A stretch of DNA of 64,000 nucleotides from Stomorhina lunata. Taxonomy: Eukaryota; Arthropoda; Insecta; Diptera; Rhiniidae. The notes under the pieces were generated by a model. That model was given only the letters and a program-made list of their open reading frames with translations, was not told the origin of the DNA and searched no databases. The stretch covers positions 160,838,306-160,902,305 of the forward strand of contig OW121740.1 of the NCBI GenBank assembly GCA_933228675.1, given 5' to 3'. Positions 60,655 to 64,000 of this stretch are shown here, piece by piece (position 1 is the stretch's first letter; each line of letters starts with the position of its first letter). The position numbers and the translations under genes are program-made.

Positions 60655-60901
60655 CTTTTCATACTCGAAAATTTTAATTTTTTGAACATTTTGTTTAACA
60701 AATATTACAAACAATTCTCTCATCATTGTGTTAAAAAAGATAAACAACACAATAAAACTCAAAAAAATCTAGGTCGATATCTCAAACCATTTTCTCGTAC
60801 CTTGTGTTCGAGTTCGACAAATTTTACAAAAAAGTAATTTTTTGCTCATAATTTGAGTAAATGCTTCATAAATCTTATTTATGTTTAATTCTTAAACTTA
60901 T
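60655..60901. other. Spacer without gene
   Basis: AT-rich, no recognised feature. Confidence 0.35.
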
Positions 60902-61679
60902 AATACCATAGGGGTATTATAATACCATAGGGGTATTATAATACCATAGGGGTATTATAAGTTTGCGCTGATGTATGTAACGCATAGAAATATTTATCTT
61001 AGACCCACCAAGAGACTAAGAATGACTTTCTGAGTCGATTTTACAATATAAGTCCCCCCCCCCCATGTAAACCATGTGATCAAAGTACAGATTGCAATTC
61101 TAAAGACAATTTGCTAAAATTTTGAAAAGTAAATTTTTTTTATAGTGGAATAATGGCTATTGAAATTCGTCAAAATCGGTTAATTATTTATGATACCTCC
61201 TATAGGTCCCACTTCCGGGAATTGATATTTTGACCACAAATATCAATACTTCCCATAAAATTTCAAACAAATACTGCTTATTTAAACCAAAATCACTGTA
61301 CCAAATTTTGTTGAAATCGGTCTACAGTTGACCATAGCTCCTATACAAAATTTTCTGTCAAAACGCACTTAATGAGGCAAAAATTACTAAAACGCTCGTA
61401 AATCTAAAGGTAATGAGAATTTTGAGTTTAGTTTTTGCATGCATAATTTTTGTTAAAACAATAATAAATTTGACAACTTCGAGATAATCGGTCCACATTT
61501 GACCCTAGTTCTCATATAAGGCCTAATGACAGAAATAACAGAAAGTTTTGAGAAAATGTTTGTATGATGGCAAAATTAAGGAAATTTTTGTCTTTATACA
61601 GGAAAAAGAAGACCTTTGACCTCAGTTGTGATGGGTATTGTATGGTCAAGCTTGACCGACTATAGCACTTTCTTACTCG
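60902..61679 (+). mobile_element. Family A copy with triplicated 5' segment
   Basis: Three exact 19-bp tandem units AATACCATAGGGGTATTAT (60902-60958) replace the normal 5' end. The body then runs to GTGATGGGTATTGTATGG, a decayed hairpin and CTTACTCG. The (GTCY)n tract is replaced by a C run (CCCCCCCC near 61053). Confidence 0.8.
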
Positions 61680-62264
61680 TTATTATTAAAAATTGTATTA
61701 AAATTTTTTTTGGACCTCAATTTTTGCGAGTTTTGTTAACTTTTTTTCTTCTCCTGTAAAGTAGCAAAAAATTAAGTTAGGCCATTTTTATATTAAGCCA
61801 TCGTTATATTCGACCAAAAATTTAATACAATTTTCTTACATGGACCGGTGTTTCAATGACTTTTCTTGAGTTACTTGAAGGTATATGTCAAAGGAAGGAT
61901 ATGAAGTATATGTCAAAGGTACTTATAGGCATAGTAGGGTAACCAACTCTGTTAATTCACTTAGACATAGCCGCAATATGTGATGTGTTTTACTCTTCTA
62001 TTGGTGGTTCAAAATATTTTAATGAAATGAGAGACCTTTTTACCAAAAACTAGAATTTTTGTACTAAGAACTTGTATGTCTTCTAGACATGTCGAACTTG
62101 CAAACATATATATTATTCCTTAAAAAATTAAAAAGCGTTCAATTCTTCCTAAAAAATTCGCTGCCCGACGTCATCGGTCTTTATTTATTTCGAAAACATT
62201 ACCCTAATATTTCAGATACTTTTCAGCCTTAAAAGACTTGACACACAATTGCATCAATTGGACA
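61680..62264. other. No gene seen
   Basis: Contains a small direct repeat, GTATATGTCAAAGG, twice near 61880-61920. Otherwise unremarkable. Confidence 0.4.
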
Positions 62265-62324
62265 GAATATAGTTTTCCTGAATATAGTTTTACCGAATAT
62301 AGTTTTTCGGAATATAGTTTTCCC
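62265..62324 (+). repeat. 15-bp tandem repeat, four units
   Basis: GAATATAGTTTT plus a three-base variable end (CCT, ACC, TCG, CCC), exactly four times with no spacing change. Confidence 0.85.
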
Positions 62325-62407
62325 GAAATGTTTTCTTTTCAAATTTTTGTAGAAAAAATAAGTTTTTATAAATTTTAATCTTTAACTTTTGTGAAATTTT
62401 CAACTAA

Positions 62408-62628
62408 AATTCTGTGGCTTGGTCCTAAAAGGGCCAATGTCAGTTTTGTGCTGTTTTAAGTTAATCATTGCATTAGATTCCCGTTATTTACCGTCTTTTA
62501 TTTGGCTTCACCAGCTAATCTCTAACTTCATTTAGAACATATTTATATGGAAAGTAAAAACTTTAAATCAAATTTTCTCAAAACTACTTTTTTTCACATT
62601 GGCCCTTTTAGCACCAGGCCACAGAATT
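62408..62628. mobile_element. MITE with ~33-bp terminal inverted repeats
   Basis: Left AATTCTGTGGCTTGGTCCTA, AAAGGGCCAATGT; right is its inverse with two or three differences (ACATTGGCCCTTTTAGCACC, AGGCCACAGAATT). 221 bp, no coding frame. The target duplication is ambiguous. Confidence 0.75.
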
Positions 62629-62892
62629 ATGTGTACAACAAAATTAGAAACAAAAAATTTTATTAAATTTCGAGCAAAAATTTTACATTTCAACTTTTAA
62701 GTTATAAATTTTTAATTAAAAAAAAAATTTTGAAAACCATATAATATTTCACATATTCTTAATAAAAATAATCCTTCTGCAAAAATCAATTTCTATCTAT
62801 TTAAATTTATAATTTCAGTTTATTGATACGAGCCAGTACAAACAAAGTTTACTATCCCGTTAATACTTAATTTTTGTCAAAAGCTAAAATTT

Positions 62893-63420
62893 TAGAGTTG
62901 GGTTGTTCATGAACGAACTAGTTCAATTGAACGATTCAGTTGTATGAACGAAGTGAACAAGTTCAGTAACTTTATTCTTTTTTATTCAACACTATTTCTA
63001 TTCTTTATTGCTGTCAGTTCTTTCTATTTTGTTCTCTATACTATTTATTCTTGTTATTCTAATTTGTTTTTGTTCATCATTCTCTGTCGAAAATTTTATC
63101 TGCAAAGTATTTTTCTGTTAGACATTTGTCTATAAAATATATAAATTTTTCTTAGAGTCATCTTTCTATAGAAAAATTTTTCTATCAAAAATTCTAAAAT
63201 TTTTTTTTTTTTAATTTTTCAATACATTTGAAACATTTTTCAACACATTGCTAAATGTTTGATACACATTCATTTGTTTGTTCTTCTGATATTGTTCATT
63301 TACTGATTATACAGCTGTTATGTAGAAGTGAACAAGTGAACGAACTGAACGAACTAGTTCTTTTTTTCATAGTGAATAAAAATGAACAATCACTAAAATG
63401 AACGATTATGCCCAACTCTA
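62893..63420. mobile_element. hAT-type MITE (8-bp duplication TAAAATTT)
   Basis: Terminal repeats TAGAGTTGGG (left) and its inverse CCCAACTCTA (right) are flanked by TAAAATTT at 62885-62892 and 63421-63428. The interior is rich in GAACGAACTAGTTC and GTTCATTTTT-type motifs near both ends. No transposase is encoded. 528 bp. Confidence 0.88.
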
Positions 63421-63428
63421 TAAAATTT

Positions 63429-64000
63429 TTATAAACAATTGTCAAAAATTAAAATTTTTACCAAAAAATTTAAAATTTTTACCAAAAAATTTAATTTTTG
63501 AATAAGAATTTAAAATTTTCTCCAAAAGTAAAGGTTTTGACAAGAAATAGCTCATTTAAATTCAAATTTAATATTTTTTCAAAATTCAGATTCTGAGAAA
63601 AAAGAAAAAAAAAATCACTAAAATATTGATCAAAAATATATGATATGACAATAATTTTAAACAAAAAATAAAATTTGGCCAAAATCTTTTTTCAAAATCA
63701 TACTTTTTCTTAGAGACAATTATTTTTTCCAAAACTATTTTTTCCATCAAAAAATAAACTTCTTTCGAATTAAATTTAAAATTCAAGAACTTTTATCAAA
63801 AATTTCATTTTTGAATAAAAATGTTCTCTAAAAGTAAATTTTTTTGCTAGAAATAATACAATTGATATCAGATTTTATACTTTTCAGAAGTTCTGAGTTT
63901 GAAAAAAAAAAAAAAAAATCACCAAAATTAAAATCTTGATAAAAACAAGAAATTTTGGTCTAAAACCAAAAATTCATCATATAACAATATTTTTAAACAA
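63429..64000. repeat. Degenerate ~310-bp tandem repeat at the window edge
   Basis: The order GAATAAGAATTTAAAATTTT, CTCCAAAAGTAAAGG, TTCTGAGAAAAAA, AAATCACTAAAAT, TTGATCAAAA and ACAATAATTTTAAACAA at about 63500-63665 repeats in diverged form from about 63812 to the end. No gene is supported in the frames here. Confidence 0.45.

Overview
The window reads as AT-rich, gene-poor eukaryotic DNA from a higher fly. A calyptrate such as a blow fly or house-fly relative is my inference, from the (GTCY)n-bearing mini-me/Helentron-like repeats, the Tc1/mariner and hAT elements, and the overall base composition. No host protein-coding exon, rRNA or intact tRNA could be supported in 64 kb. Nearly all the long reading frames are translations of AT-rich satellites, (AT)n tracts or dispersed repeats. 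The stretch is probably a large intron or pericentromeric or intergenic DNA.

Layout. (1) Tandem satellites fill about 16 kb: 2811-4440, 6231-9020, 18271-21590, 22791-27250 (interrupted), 45270-47060 and 47960-49750. All carry the same core, A-tract/T-tract plus CTATAG, but in four unit types with 28-, 28-, 33- and 30-bp periods. (2) A dispersed family called A here (about 800 bp; ten or more copies or fragments) has a terminal ATACCCTTCACCAC, its inverted copy just inside the other end, then a short hairpin and a conserved CTTACTTG terminus. (3) Family B (about 1.3-1.5 kb; copies at 14685, 28927, 39531 and a relative at 31441) has central tandem units of about 130 bp and a terminal hairpin. 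One copy sits inside an A copy exactly between an A and a T with no target duplication, which is Helitron behaviour. (4) Family C is a short element (about 245 bp) at 9028, 25651, 31056 (fragment) and 51650. In the last copy it carries a complete hammerhead ribozyme core, followed by a stem-loop that presents AATAAATA and shows compensatory base-pair changes between copies. (5) DNA transposons: two oppositely oriented Tc1/mariner copies (41120-42409 and 59357-60652) with different inactivating lesions; a hAT with an 8-bp duplication (55599-57139); a hAT-type MITE (62893-63420); and several other terminal-inverted-repeat MITEs. (6) Remnants of two non-LTR retrotransposons (38929-39372 minus, 52142-52306 plus) and of a DUF4817-type transposase N-terminus (10945-11082). 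(7) Long inverted repeats at 23221-23785 (270-bp arms, 25-bp loop, one mismatch seen where compared) and 51764-52104.

How parts fit together: the mobile sequences are the only visible genes, and none appears able to make a full-length protein. The most notable material is the ribozyme-bearing family C, two copies of which lie directly against satellite arrays, and the near-perfect 565-bp palindrome set inside a satellite array.
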